From assembly GCF_009760915.1 (NCBI RefSeq), contig NZ_VIDQ01000028.1, positions 1 through 64,000 of the forward strand: a stretch of DNA of 64,000 nucleotides, given 5' to 3'. The DNA comes from Azohydromonas aeria. GTDB lineage: Bacteria; Pseudomonadota; Gammaproteobacteria; Burkholderiales; Burkholderiaceae_C. Both the position numbers and the translations under genes were made by a program. The notes under the pieces were generated by a model. The model saw only the letters and a program-made list of their open reading frames with translations, was not told the DNA's origin and did not search any database. Shown here piece after piece: positions 54,684 through 63,860 of this stretch. Numbering within the stretch: the first letter of the stretch is position 1; the number at the start of each line of letters is the position of its first letter.

Positions 54684-54836
54684 GGGGACACCCTCGCGCC
54701 GCGCGCGCGGACGGTGAAGTCACGGGAACACATCGGGACACCTCCGGGAAAAGCCTGGGCCGCCCGACTGCAAAGCCCGTTCCCGAAAGCCGCGTGACCC
54801 CCCCGCCTTGGCACGGGCCTTGCCGAACCTCTGCGC

Positions 54837-56873
54837 ATGGCAACCGCATTGCGTATCGGCCGCGTCGGCCGCTGGATCCTCGGGGCACTGGGCCTGCTCG
54901 TGCTGGCCTTGCTGCTGTGCGAGGCGCTGGGCTGGCGCTTCCTGCGCGACCCGCTGCAAAGCCGCCTCTCCACCGCGCTGCAGCGCGAGGTGCGCTGCGG
55001 CCCGACCTTCAGGTTGCACCTGCTGGGCTCCGTGCGCATGCAGTGCAGCGAGGTGTTCCTGGGCTCGCCCGAAGGCCAGCCCGTGCTGCTCGACGAGCAG
55101 AACAACCCGCGCCCGCTGCTGCTGGCCACCGGCGTGCGGCTGGCCGTGCCCTGGTCCTCGCTGCTGGCGCTGCGCCGCGGCGAGGGGCTGGAGACGGTGG
55201 AGATCCGCTCGCTGACCATCGAGCAGCTCGAAGCCAACCTGGCGCAGGACAAGGACGGCCGCGCCAACTTCAAGTTCGGCGAGGCCAAGCCGAAGGCGGC
55301 GGACGAAGAGGACAAGCCGCTGCTGCTGCCGCGCTTCGGCGAGCTGCAGCTGCGCCAGGGCCGGCTGCGCATGGAGGACGCGCTGCACGCGCTCTCGGTC
55401 GATGGCCGCATCAGCACCGACGAGGGCAGCGCCGGCGGCGCCAACGCCGGGCTGCAGGCCCAGGCCGACGGGCGCTGGCGCGGCCAGCCGCTGAAAGTGG
55501 GGCTGCAGGCCGGCGGCGCGCTGCCGCTGGTGGCCGGCGCAGGCGCGCCGCCGGTGCCGCTGAAGCTGCGCATCGAGGCCGCCAACACCGTCGTCGAGCT
55601 TGACGGCCGCGTCGCCGACGTGATGTCGCTGCGCGCCCTGGACGGCACCTTCCGCGTCAAGGGCGCGTCGCTGGCCGGCGCCGGCGGCTTCCTCAGCCTC
55701 ACGCTGCCCACCACCGGCCCCTTCGAGATGAACGGCCGCATCACCAAGGAAGAGGACCGCTACCGCGCGCAGGTCGCCTCCTTCACCGTGGGCACCAGCC
55801 GGCTGCGCGGCGATTTCAGCTTCGACGCCGCCGCCAAGCCGCCGCGCCTGTCGGGCACCCTGGCCGGGCAGCGCCTGGCGCTGTCGGACCTGGCCCCGGC
55901 CGTGGGCGCCGACAACGGCGAGGACAAGCCCGCCGCCGCGCGGCCCAAGGGCGGCCGCGTGCTGCCGCAGCAGGAGTTCGACCTGCCCAAGCTCGGCCTG
56001 ATGCAGGCCGACGTGCGCATCGACCTGGCCCAGGCCTACCTCGGCACCGACGCGCTGGAGGACTTCAGGCCGCTGCAGGGCCGCCTCACGCTGCAGGACA
56101 GCGTGCTGACGGTGCAGGACCTGGTGGCGAGCACGGCCGGCGGCCAGATGCGCGGGCGCATCGCGCTCGATGCCCGCCCGAAGCAGCCGCTGTGGACGGC
56201 CGACCTGCGCTGGTCCGACGTGCGGCTGGAGCGCTTCGTCAAGCCGCGCAACCCCACCGCCGCCGAGGGCCGGGGCAACGACGCGCCGGACCCGGGCTAC
56301 GTCAGCGGCATCCTGGGCGGGCAGGCGCAGCTGCGCGGCGCCGGGCGCTCCACCGCCGCGATGCTGGGCTCGCTCGACGGCGGCCTGGACCTGTGGGTGC
56401 GCGACGGCGCGCTGTCGCACCTGGTGATCGAGGCCCTGGGCCTGGACGTGGCCCAGGCGCTGGGCGTGCTGGTCAAGGGCGACCGGCGCCTGCCGCTCAA
56501 CTGCGCCGTGGTGCGCGTGAAGGTGCAGGACGGCCTGGTGCGCCCGGAGGCCGCGGTGTTCGACACCAGCGACACCACCATCGTCGCCAGCGGCGAGGTC
56601 TCGCTGGCGCTGGAGCGCCTGGCGCTCACGCTCGCGGCCCGCCCCAAGGACTTCTCGCCGCTGTCGCTGCGCTCGCCGGTGCACGTCAACGGCACCTTCG
56701 GCAACCCGGAAGTGCAGCTCGACAAGGGCAGGCTGGCCCTGAAGCTCGGCGCCGCCGCGGCACTGGCCTTCGTCAACCCGCTGGCCGCCGTGCTGCCGCT
56801 GATGGACATGGGCGAGAAGGACAAGGCCGGCTGCCAGCAGGCGCTGCAGCAGCAGCAGAAGACCAGCCGCTGA
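54837..56873 (+). CDS. AsmA-family envelope protein
   Basis: A 678-residue protein of the AsmA/TamB/YhdP superfamily, which carries lipids between inner and outer membranes or limits outer-membrane assembly. It has one N-terminal membrane helix (about 12-33), an AsmA domain (LRRGEGLETVEIRSLTIEQLEANLAQDKDGRANF) and repeated beta-strand segments up to the AsmA C-terminal region (LSHLVIEALGLDVAQALGVLVKGDRRLPLNCAVVRVKVQDGLV). The domain order is typical. It is 233 bases upstream of the low-complexity gene; this gap has no terminator with a T-run. Confidence 0.9.
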   Translation: MATALRIGRVGRWILGALGLLVLALLLCEALGWRFLRDPLQSRLSTALQREVRCGPTFRLHLLGSVRMQCSEVFLGSPEGQPVLLDEQNNPRPLLLATGVRLAVPWSSLLALRRGEGLETVEIRSLTIEQLEANLAQDKDGRANFKFGEAKPKAADEEDKPLLLPRFGELQLRQGRLRMEDALHALSVDGRISTDEGSAGGANAGLQAQADGRWRGQPLKVGLQAGGALPLVAGAGAPPVPLKLRIEAANTVVELDGRVADVMSLRALDGTFRVKGASLAGAGGFLSLTLPTTGPFEMNGRITKEEDRYRAQVASFTVGTSRLRGDFSFDAAAKPPRLSGTLAGQRLALSDLAPAVGADNGEDKPAAARPKGGRVLPQQEFDLPKLGLMQADVRIDLAQAYLGTDALEDFRPLQGRLTLQDSVLTVQDLVASTAGGQMRGRIALDARPKQPLWTADLRWSDVRLERFVKPRNPTAAEGRGNDAPDPGYVSGILGGQAQLRGAGRSTAAMLGSLDGGLDLWVRDGALSHLVIEALGLDVAQALGVLVKGDRRLPLNCAVVRVKVQDGLVRPEAAVFDTSDTTIVASGEVSLALERLALTLAARPKDFSPLSLRSPVHVNGTFGNPEVQLDKGRLALKLGAAAALAFVNPLAAVLPLMDMGEKDKAGCQQALQQQQKTSR

Positions 56874-57106
56874 GCCCGGGGCAGCGGCAAGGCAGTCCCG
56901 CGCCGGCCCTGCCCCGTCCCGGCTCGAGGCCGCGGGACTGCCCACGGGATGGGCGCCGCCGTCCCTTCACGCGTGGCCCAAACGCCACGGCCCCCTGGGA
57001 ACAGGTCTTGCCAGAACCCTGCCTGACGGGCTTTCCGCCCCGGCTCCTGCCGCCGCGGAAAGGCCACACGTCGCCCGCGACGAAGCAACCGCAGAAAGGA
57101 CAAGAC

Positions 57107-60100
57107 ATGAGCCAGCACGACCAATCCGGCCGGCACGACTTGCGCAACGAGGACGGCCGGTCCGGTCAGGGCCGCCAGCAGCATGAGCAGGGCGGCTACA
57201 GCGCCGGCCAGCGCACCGGCGCCGGCACCACCTACGGCGACTACAGCGGTGGCCGCCAGGGCAGCGTGCAGGACCAGGTCAGCGGCGCCTACGGCCGCGG
57301 CATGGGCAACGACGCCAACTACGGCGGCTCGCAAAGCGACCAGTGGACCGGCCGCCAGGACAGCAGCGCCCAGCACAACGCGCAGAACTTCGGTGGCGGC
57401 ACGCACGAGCAGGGCAGCCCCTTCGGCGGCCTGGGCCAGATGGGCCGCACCGACCTCTCCGGCAGCGGCGGCCAGCACCAGCAGAGCCAGCAGCAGCGCA
57501 CCAGCCAGGGCGGCCAGTACCAGCAGGGCGGCTACCAGGGTGGCCAGCAGGGCGGACAGTCCGGCCGCGGCACCGATTACGGCTCGCACAACCTGCACGG
57601 CGGCCATGAGGGCAGCTACCAGGGCAGCTACCAGGGCAGCGGCCAGCACGCCCAGTCCGGCTCCCTGCCCGGCCAGCAGGACGGCGGCAACTGGGGCCTG
57701 CAAAGCCGCCACCACCAGGGCACCGACTACGGCTCGCACAGCGTCCAGGGCGGCCATGAAGGCGCCTACCAGGGCAGCTACCAGGGCCAGGGCAGCCACC
57801 AGCAGAGCCAGTCCGGCGGCCCCGGCAGCCAGCAAGGCGGCCAGTGGGCGCCGCAGCGCGACTGGGGCCAGCAGTCCGGCGCCTCCAGCATCTACGGCAG
57901 CCAGCACAGCCAGGGCGGCAGCCAGCAGGGCCAGCACGGCGGCCCGGGCGGCTGGGGCCAGCACAACCAGTCCGGCGGCTTCGGCCAGCAGCAGCGCGGC
58001 GGCAACCAGGGCGGCCATGCCGACGACATGCGCGGCGGCATGGGCAACAGCGGCTACGGCGCCCAGGGCGGCTACGGCGGCTACCAGGGCGGCGAGCACA
58101 GCCAGGGCGGTGGCGGCTACCAGCACGCGCAGGGCGCGCAGCAGGGCTTCCAGCAGGGCGGCCAGGCCGGCACCGGCTTCAGCAGCCAGCAAAGCCAGTC
58201 CGGCGGCGGCTTCCGCGGCGGCCAGCACGCCACCAGCTTCACCGGCGGCCAGGGCAGCCAGATGAGCGGCGCCTGGGGCGGCGACCAGCAGGCTGGCCAA
58301 TGGGGCAGCCAGCACAGCGGCATGGGCGGCGGCCAGGGCGCGGGCTACAGCGGCCAGGGCGGCGAGCACGGCAGCCGCCAGGGCGGCATGCAGGCCAGCG
58401 TCCTGAGCGGCGGCGGCCAGCACGGCGGCCTGCACAGCAGCCCGCAGGGCGGCTACGGCGACGACATGCGCAGCGGCCCGCAGGGCACGCACCACAGCGG
58501 CTACGGCAGCGGCATGCCCGGCAGCACCTACGGCCCGGGCATCAACGAGAACCGCTCCGGCAGCCAGCAGCACCTGACCAACTTCGTCGGCGGCGAGCAG
58601 CAGGGCGGCCACCGCGGCGGCCAGCCGCAGCACACCCAGTCCGGCGGCTACGGCGGCCAGCACACCGACATGGGCCGCTACGGCACCCAGGGCGGCTTCG
58701 GCGGCAACCCGCAGCACAGCCAGGGCGGCGGGCAATGGGGCCAGCAAGGTGGACAGCACGGCCCATCCGGCGGCTACGGCAGCCAGCAGGACCTGGGCGG
58801 CGGCTACCGCGGCCAGCAAGGCGGCGGGCAAGGCAGCCAATGGGCCGGCCAGGGCGCCTACGGCAGCTCGCAGCACAGCCAGTCCGGCGGCTTCGGCGGC
58901 CAGCAAGGCGGCCCGAACTGGGGCGGCCAGGGCGGCTACGGCGGCTCGCAGCACAGCCAGGGCGGCGGCCAATGGGGCCAGCAGGGCGGCCAGCACGCCA
59001 CCCAGGCCACGCAGCACAGCCCGTCCGGCCACGGCCTGATCCAGCAGGCCGCCGCGGCAGCCAGCCAGGGCGGCTACGGCGACGACATGCGCGGCGGCAG
59101 CGGCCTGGGCAACTTCAACGCGGGCCAGCACCAGCAAGGCGGCTACGGCGGCCAGCAGCAAGGCGGCCAGCACAGCCAGTCCGGCGGCTACCAGTGGGGC
59201 CAGCAGGGCGGGCAGCCGCACAGCGGCATCCACGGCACCGGCCACCAGCAGGGCGGCCCGTCGCAGGGCAGCTGGGGCGGCGGCAGCCACCAGGCCAGCC
59301 AGTTCAGCGGCAACCTGCACCAGCAGGGCGGCGGCTCGCAGGGCTTCGAGGGCTCGCAGGGCCGCGGCTACGGCGGCCCGCAGAGCTCGCAAGGCGCCCA
59401 CCAGGGCGGCAGCCACGACGAGCACTTCGACCCCGAGTACCAGCAATGGCGCACCGAGCAGATGCGCAGCCTCGATGACGACTACCGCAGCTGGCGCCAG
59501 GACCGCTACAAGAAGTTCACCGACGAGTTCAGCCAGTGGCGCAGCAGCCGCACCGGCCAGGGCTCGCAGGGATCCTCTGCCCAGGGCTCCCAGTCCTCTC
59601 AGAGCAGCAGCATGGGCAGCAGCGGTACGGGCAGCAGCATGGGCAGCAGCAGCGGCGGCGGCCAGGGCCGCACCTCGCAGGGCAGCAGCGGCTCGCAGGG
59701 CAGTGCCGGCGGAGGCGACCTGCACGGCAGCGGCTCGCCGGGTGCCGGCGCGATGAGCAGCGGCGGCAGCGCCACGCACAGCACCAGCAGCCAGGGCGCC
59801 GGCGGCGGCCTGGGGGCGGCTTCGGGCGGGCTGGGCGCCGAGCGCTTCGGCAACGAGGCCAAGCCCGGCACCATGGGCTCGCAGTCCGGCGCCTCGGGCA
59901 GCGAGGCCAGCGCCTCCTCCACCGGCGGGCTGAGCCAGAGCAGCGCCGGGCTGGGATCGAGCCTGTCCTCGATTGACAGCCAGTCGGGTGCCTCCGACTT
60001 CAGTCGCGGCAGCGACAGCGACCGCGCGCTGGGCAGCACCGGCTCCAGCGCCAGCAGCCAGGGCGGCGCGTCCAGCAGCAGCCTGTCCTCGGGCAGCCTG

Positions 60101-60673
60101 TCGTCGAGCAGCGGCAATGCCGCCGGCGGCACGGGCAGCAGCAGCACCGGCGGCAGCGGCGCCAGTGGCGCGGGCCTGGGTGGCGGCGGGTCCTCACTGA
60201 CGGCCGGCGGCGGCAGCACCGGCGCGGGCCAGGGCAGCAGCCTGTCCACGGCGCCGAGCAGCGCCGGCAGCTCCACCAGCGGCAGCGACAAGTCCTCGTC
60301 CGCGTCCGGGCTGGCCTCCAGCGGCTCCGGCGGCACGGGCAGTTCCTCGGCGGCGGGCCTGAGCACGGCGGGCGGCAGCCCGATGTCGGGCAGCGGCAGC
60401 ACGGGCAGCACGGGCTCGTCCACGCCCACGGGCAGCACCGGCTCGACCAGCAGCGGCATGAGCCACTCGGGCAGCAGCTCTGCCTCCAGCGGCGGCGGCC
60501 GCGCCGCCGGCATGCCCAGCGGCAGCGGCACGGGGCCGTCGGCGGTGGCGTCCTCGTCGTCGCCCTCGACGGGCAGCAGCAGCGGCAGCGCTGCGACCTC
60601 GGTGGGCTCCGCTGGGAGCAGCCCGGGTTCCGCGGGTTCATCCGGAGCCACGGGCGGCGGCTCGAAGGCTTGA
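57107..60673 (+). CDS. 1188-residue low-complexity Gly/Gln/Ser/His protein with a Trp-Arg helical domain
   Basis: Three parts can be seen. Residues 1-770 are an extremely Gly/Gln/Ser/His/Tyr-rich region built of short repeats (GGYGGQ, HSQSGG, QQGGQ). A 50-residue duplication (156-177 repeated at 206-227) and a DDMR motif at 306, 452 and 659 stand out. Residues 773-815 form a charged helical segment with Trp-Arg at 781, 796 and 811, exactly 15 apart. Residues 820-1188 are Ser/Gly-rich. There is no Cys and no Lys before residue 802. No signal peptide or membrane helix is visible. The ATG at 57107 has AGAAAGGA upstream. Composition resembles prion-like proteins that phase-separate; I do not know a characterised homologue. 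The cytoplasm is the likely location. Confidence 0.85.
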   Translation: MSQHDQSGRHDLRNEDGRSGQGRQQHEQGGYSAGQRTGAGTTYGDYSGGRQGSVQDQVSGAYGRGMGNDANYGGSQSDQWTGRQDSSAQHNAQNFGGGTHEQGSPFGGLGQMGRTDLSGSGGQHQQSQQQRTSQGGQYQQGGYQGGQQGGQSGRGTDYGSHNLHGGHEGSYQGSYQGSGQHAQSGSLPGQQDGGNWGLQSRHHQGTDYGSHSVQGGHEGAYQGSYQGQGSHQQSQSGGPGSQQGGQWAPQRDWGQQSGASSIYGSQHSQGGSQQGQHGGPGGWGQHNQSGGFGQQQRGGNQGGHADDMRGGMGNSGYGAQGGYGGYQGGEHSQGGGGYQHAQGAQQGFQQGGQAGTGFSSQQSQSGGGFRGGQHATSFTGGQGSQMSGAWGGDQQAGQWGSQHSGMGGGQGAGYSGQGGEHGSRQGGMQASVLSGGGQHGGLHSSPQGGYGDDMRSGPQGTHHSGYGSGMPGSTYGPGINENRSGSQQHLTNFVGGEQQGGHRGGQPQHTQSGGYGGQHTDMGRYGTQGGFGGNPQHSQGGGQWGQQGGQHGPSGGYGSQQDLGGGYRGQQGGGQGSQWAGQGAYGSSQHSQSGGFGGQQGGPNWGGQGGYGGSQHSQGGGQWGQQGGQHATQATQHSPSGHGLIQQAAAAASQGGYGDDMRGGSGLGNFNAGQHQQGGYGGQQQGGQHSQSGGYQWGQQGGQPHSGIHGTGHQQGGPSQGSWGGGSHQASQFSGNLHQQGGGSQGFEGSQGRGYGGPQSSQGAHQGGSHDEHFDPEYQQWRTEQMRSLDDDYRSWRQDRYKKFTDEFSQWRSSRTGQGSQGSSAQGSQSSQSSSMGSSGTGSSMGSSSGGGQGRTSQGSSGSQGSAGGGDLHGSGSPGAGAMSSGGSATHSTSSQGAGGGLGAASGGLGAERFGNEAKPGTMGSQSGASGSEASASSTGGLSQSSAGLGSSLSSIDSQSGASDFSRGSDSDRALGSTGSSASSQGGASSSSLSSGSLSSSSGNAAGGTGSSSTGGSGASGAGLGGGGSSLTAGGGSTGAGQGSSLSTAPSSAGSSTSGSDKSSSASGLASSGSGGTGSSSAAGLSTAGGSPMSGSGSTGSTGSSTPTGSTGSTSSGMSHSGSSSASSGGGRAAGMPSGSGTGPSAVASSSSPSTGSSSGSAATSVGSAGSSPGSAGSSGATGGGSKA

Positions 60674-60728
60674 GGTGGTCTAAGGTGACGGGCGGCGCGC
60701 TTGCCCCAGGCGCCGCTCTTCCGAAGCA

Positions 60729-60756
60729 GGCGCCCCACCCGGGGCGCCTTTTCTTT
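60729..60756 (+). terminator. Intrinsic terminator after the low-complexity gene
   Basis: GGCGCCCC pairs with GGGGCGCC (60729-60736 with 60741-60748) around a 4-nt loop, followed by TTTTCTTTT. Confidence 0.85.
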
Positions 60757-60820
60757 TCCCGGGCGGGCCTGCCCTGCCCCATGCGTTTTCGAGGCTTGTT
60801 CTTCAGTTCCAGGGAGTCCC

Positions 60821-61852
60821 ATGAAACGTGTTCCCCGCGCCTTCGGCCGGCTGCTGCAGCGCCGGCGTGAGCTGCTGTTGGGCATGGCCGCGCTGGGCGG
60901 CGTGGCGCTGCAGGCGCGACAGGCGCGCGCCGCCGCGCTGCCGACGCGTCCCGGCGCGGGGCCGGCGTCGCGCGACGAGGCCCGGCGCCGCGGCGCCGCA
61001 GCGGCGGCCGGGAGCACCGCGGTGCTGATGGCCCGCGGCGGCAACGAGGACCGGCGCGACGAGATGGCGGTGCTGCGCCGCTTCGTGCAGGCCTGCGGCG
61101 GGCCGCAGGCGCGCATCGTCGTGCTCACGGCGGCCAGCGCCGTGCCGCAGATCCTGTGGGCCGGCTACGAGCGCGCCTTCGCCGCGCTGGGCGTGGCCGG
61201 CTGCGTGGAGATGGCGCTGGGCTCGCGCGAAGACGCCGATTCGCCCGCGGCGGTGCGCGAGATCCTGGCCGCCGACGGCGTGTTCATGACCGGCGGCGAC
61301 CAGCGCCGGCTGCTGTCCGTGCTCGGCGGCAGCGCCGTGGCCGAGGCCATGCGCCGCGCGCGGGCGCAGCGCGGCACCTGCGTGGCCGGCACCAGCGCGG
61401 GGGCGGCGGCCCTGTCCGGGCGCATGCTCGCCGGCGGGCGCGCGCCGCTGCTGCCGGAAAAGGACGTGGTGCTGCTCGACGCCGGGCTGGACCTGCTGCC
61501 CGGCGCGATCGTGGACCAGCACTTCTCCGAGCGCCGCCGCCTGGCGCGGCTGATGTCGGCCATGGCGCAGCACCCCGAGCTGCTGGGCGTGGGCATCGAC
61601 GAGGACACGGCGCTGGTGGTCGGGCGCGGCGGCATCGAGGTCGTGGGCAGCGGCGCGGTGACGCTGCTCGACGGTCGCCACATGGGATCGAGCGTCAAGC
61701 AGGCGCAGCCCGGCGAGCGGCTGACGCTGGCGGGACTGCGCATCCACGTGCTGCAGTCCGGGCAGCGCCTGGAGCTGGCCCCCGGCGGCACGGCCACGGT
61801 CGCCGCGCCGGGGCTGCAGGAGGCGGTGGAGCTGCTGGTGCGGGCGGTGTGA
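60821..61852 (+). CDS. Cyanophycinase-like S51 peptidase, likely exported
   Basis: Serine-type exopeptidase of family S51, related to cyanophycinase, which cuts multi-L-arginyl-poly-aspartate to dipeptides. The 343-residue protein has MTGGDQRRLLSVLGGS, the nucleophile in GTSAGAAALSG (Ser near 192), LLPGAIVDQHFSERRRLARL and GIDEDTALVV, all cyanophycinase landmarks. The N-terminus (about 1-38) is basic with RRRELLLGMAALGGVAL and ends ARA, a Tat-like signal peptide, so the enzyme is probably exported and would act on external polymer. No cyanophycin synthetase lies in the window. The start at 60821 was chosen over an ATG 40 codons upstream that lies in the terminator region. Confidence 0.87.
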   Translation: MKRVPRAFGRLLQRRRELLLGMAALGGVALQARQARAAALPTRPGAGPASRDEARRRGAAAAAGSTAVLMARGGNEDRRDEMAVLRRFVQACGGPQARIVVLTAASAVPQILWAGYERAFAALGVAGCVEMALGSREDADSPAAVREILAADGVFMTGGDQRRLLSVLGGSAVAEAMRRARAQRGTCVAGTSAGAAALSGRMLAGGRAPLLPEKDVVLLDAGLDLLPGAIVDQHFSERRRLARLMSAMAQHPELLGVGIDEDTALVVGRGGIEVVGSGAVTLLDGRHMGSSVKQAQPGERLTLAGLRIHVLQSGQRLELAPGGTATVAAPGLQEAVELLVRAV

Positions 61853-61900
61853 AGTCGGCCTGACGCCTCCCGTCAGCAGCGCCGTCCCGCACCTCGATCC

Positions 61901-62024
61901 GTCATTCCGGCGGAAGCCGGAAGCCACGCGCACCGTTGCGGTGGAACGGCCGACGCTGGCACGTGCCTGCGCTGACCAGCGCGACATCGCAACGTTCGTG
62001 GATTCCGGCTTTCGCCGGAATGAC
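61901..62024. repeat. Second REP doublet, between convergent genes
   Basis: Left arm 61901-61928 and right arm 61997-62024 are inverted copies matching at 26 of 28 positions, with internal GTCATTCCGGCGGAAGCCGG-type hairpins. The 68-base spacer resembles that of the element at 47810-47961, but the palindrome core is TCCGGC rather than TCCCGC. It lies between the cyanophycinase-like gene and rpoN. Confidence 0.75.
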
Positions 62025-62097
62025 GAAGTAGAAGGCGCGGCCGCTCAGCTCATGGCCGGCGCCCTTCCCAGCCCAAGCGTTCAGGCGGTCAAGCAAC

Positions 62098-63561
62098 TCA
62101 CACGTGCTTCCTGCGCCGCTCCACCGCCTCGATGCGCAGCGTCTGGCGGTACTTGGTGACGGTGCGCCGCGCCACGACCAGGCCCTGGCGCGCGAGCTGG
62201 CGCGCGATCTCGGCGTCGGACAGCGGGGTCTCGGGACGCTCGGCCTCGATCATGTCCTTGATCAGCCCGCGGATGGCCGTGGCCGAGCAGGTGCCGCCGC
62301 CGGCAGTGGCCATGGCGCGCGAGAAGAAGTACTTCAGCTCGAACACGCCCAGCGGCGTGGCCATGTACTTGTTGTTGGTGACGCGCGAAACCGTCGATTC
62401 GTGCAGGCCCACCTCGTCGGCGATCTCGCGCAGGCCCAGCGGCTTCATCGCCATGGCGCCGTATTCCAGGAAGTGGCGCTGCCGGTTCACGATCGCCTGC
62501 GCGACGCTGACGATGGTCGAGAAGCGCTGCTCGACGTTGCGCACCGTCCAGCGCGCTTCCTGCAGGTGCGCCGCGAGCTCGGCATGCATGCCGTTGCGGT
62601 GCCGCTGGAACAGCTCGGCGTAGACGCGGTTCAGGCGCACCTTGGGCACGATCGCCGGATTGAGCGTGGCGATCCACTGGCCGCGCACCTTGCGCACGAT
62701 CACGTCGGGCGTGAGGTACTGGATGTTGGCCGCGCCATAGCGCCAGCCCGGGCGCGGGTCGAGGCGGCGGATGCGCGCGCACACGGCCTCCACCTCCTCC
62801 ACCGGGCGCGACAGGAAGCGCGAGAGCGTGTTGACGTCCTTGGACGCCAGCGCGTCGAGCTTCTCGCTGATGACGGCCTGCGCCAGCGCGCGCTGGTGCG
62901 AGCACTCGATGGCGGGCAGCTGCAGCAGCAGGCACTCCTGCACGCTGCGCGCGCCCACGCCCGCGGGCTCCAGCGACTGCACGCGCTTGAGCGCGATCTG
63001 CATCTCTTCGAGCGTGGCCTCGGGATCGAGCTCGCACACCTCGACCAGCTCTTCCAGCGGCAGGCGCAGGTAGCCGTCGTCGTCGAGCGACTCGACGATC
63101 GCCTTGGCCAGCGCCGAGTCGCGCTGCGACAGCGGCAGCAGGTTGATCTGGCTGTGCAGGTGCTGCGCCAGCGAGCTCTGCACCGCCATCGTGTCCATCA
63201 GGCTGAGCTCGCCGTCCTCGCGCTTGCGGTTGCTGCTGCTGCCATCGGCCTGCCAGGAGTCGCGCTCGGCGTCGCGCTCGGAGCCGCTGTCGGTGCCGCC
63301 GTAGTCGGGCGCCTCGCTGGTGTCGGGGACGGTGGGGTTGGTTAATGCGTCGGCAGCCAGCGGCGCACCGGGCGCGTCAGGATTGGCCGGCGCTTCGGGC
63401 TCGCTCTCGTCGGCTTCCAGGAACGGGTTGCGGCCCAGCGCCTCCTGGACCTCCTGGGCGAAGTCCAGTGACGACAGTTGCAGCAGCCGCACGGCCTGCT
63501 GCAGACGCGGAGACAGGGCCTGCTGCTGCCGGTGCTCGGTGCGAAGCACGGGTGCGTTCAT
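62098..63561 (-). CDS. rpoN: RNA polymerase sigma-54 factor
   Basis: Directs RNA polymerase to -24/-12 promoters, which need an enhancer-binding ATPase. The 487-residue protein has region I (LRTEHRQQQALSPRLQQAVRLLQLSSLDFAQEV), an acidic region II (about 50-110), the core-binding domain, the helix-turn-helix (LREIADEVGLHESTVSRVTNNKYMATPLGVFELKYFF) and the RpoN box ARRTVTKYRQ near the C-terminus. All key parts are intact. The usual lptB neighbour is not seen within the window. Type IV pilus genes are often sigma-54-dependent, which may link it to the pil operon at the other end. Confidence 0.97.
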   Translation of the reverse strand: MNAPVLRTEHRQQQALSPRLQQAVRLLQLSSLDFAQEVQEALGRNPFLEADESEPEAPANPDAPGAPLAADALTNPTVPDTSEAPDYGGTDSGSERDAERDSWQADGSSSNRKREDGELSLMDTMAVQSSLAQHLHSQINLLPLSQRDSALAKAIVESLDDDGYLRLPLEELVEVCELDPEATLEEMQIALKRVQSLEPAGVGARSVQECLLLQLPAIECSHQRALAQAVISEKLDALASKDVNTLSRFLSRPVEEVEAVCARIRRLDPRPGWRYGAANIQYLTPDVIVRKVRGQWIATLNPAIVPKVRLNRVYAELFQRHRNGMHAELAAHLQEARWTVRNVEQRFSTIVSVAQAIVNRQRHFLEYGAMAMKPLGLREIADEVGLHESTVSRVTNNKYMATPLGVFELKYFFSRAMATAGGGTCSATAIRGLIKDMIEAERPETPLSDAEIARQLARQGLVVARRTVTKYRQTLRIEAVERRRKHV

Positions 63562-63860
63562 TCAGTACTCCTCTTGATCTTGGATCGACGCCCGTTGGCG
63601 TCTCGCAGGCACTGTGTCCGCACCCTTCATGCCAGGATTCAGCGTACTGAACAAGTTGTCACGTTTGAACCAATTCCGGCCCTCTGCCGTTCGGTCGCAA
63701 GAGGCGCTTCCTCACACCGCGCGCCGTGCGTTGCTTGCATTTCGTAAACAAATGGAACGGCACGGGGTGCAACTTTTTCTGTCAGTCCGGAAACGTGCAC
63801 ACCGCGCCGCGGCGCGGGCACGGCTTTGCCGCAAGCGCTGCGGCGGCGCGGCAGGAAGTT
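63562..63860. other. 299-bp gap upstream of rpoN, no gene seen
   Basis: The gap holds the rpoN leader and the end region of the next minus-strand gene. It is less GC-rich in its middle (about 63640-63790). GC-rich hairpins near 63800-63840 could end the upstream gene, but there is no clear T-run. No convincing promoter could be fixed. Confidence 0.5.

Noticed and set aside
56874-57106. Possible extracytoplasmic-sigma or heat-shock promoter before the low-complexity gene (GGGAAC-like box and a CGTGGC/GCCACG hairpin)
   Set aside because: Only one half of a promoter could be matched and the spacing could not be fixed; reporting it would be guesswork.
57540-59340. Dense short direct repeats that could be taken for a CRISPR array
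   Set aside because: Repeats vary in length and spacing and stay in the coding frame as GGYGGQ/HSQSGG units; there are no constant-length unique spacers and no cas genes.
56297-59779. An 1160-residue open frame antisense to the low-complexity gene, rich in Ala, Leu and Val
   Set aside because: It is the mirror of GGC/CAG/GCC-type repeat codons; no ribosome site, implausible composition, and it runs across the AsmA gene end. The sense frame has start, ribosome site and terminator.
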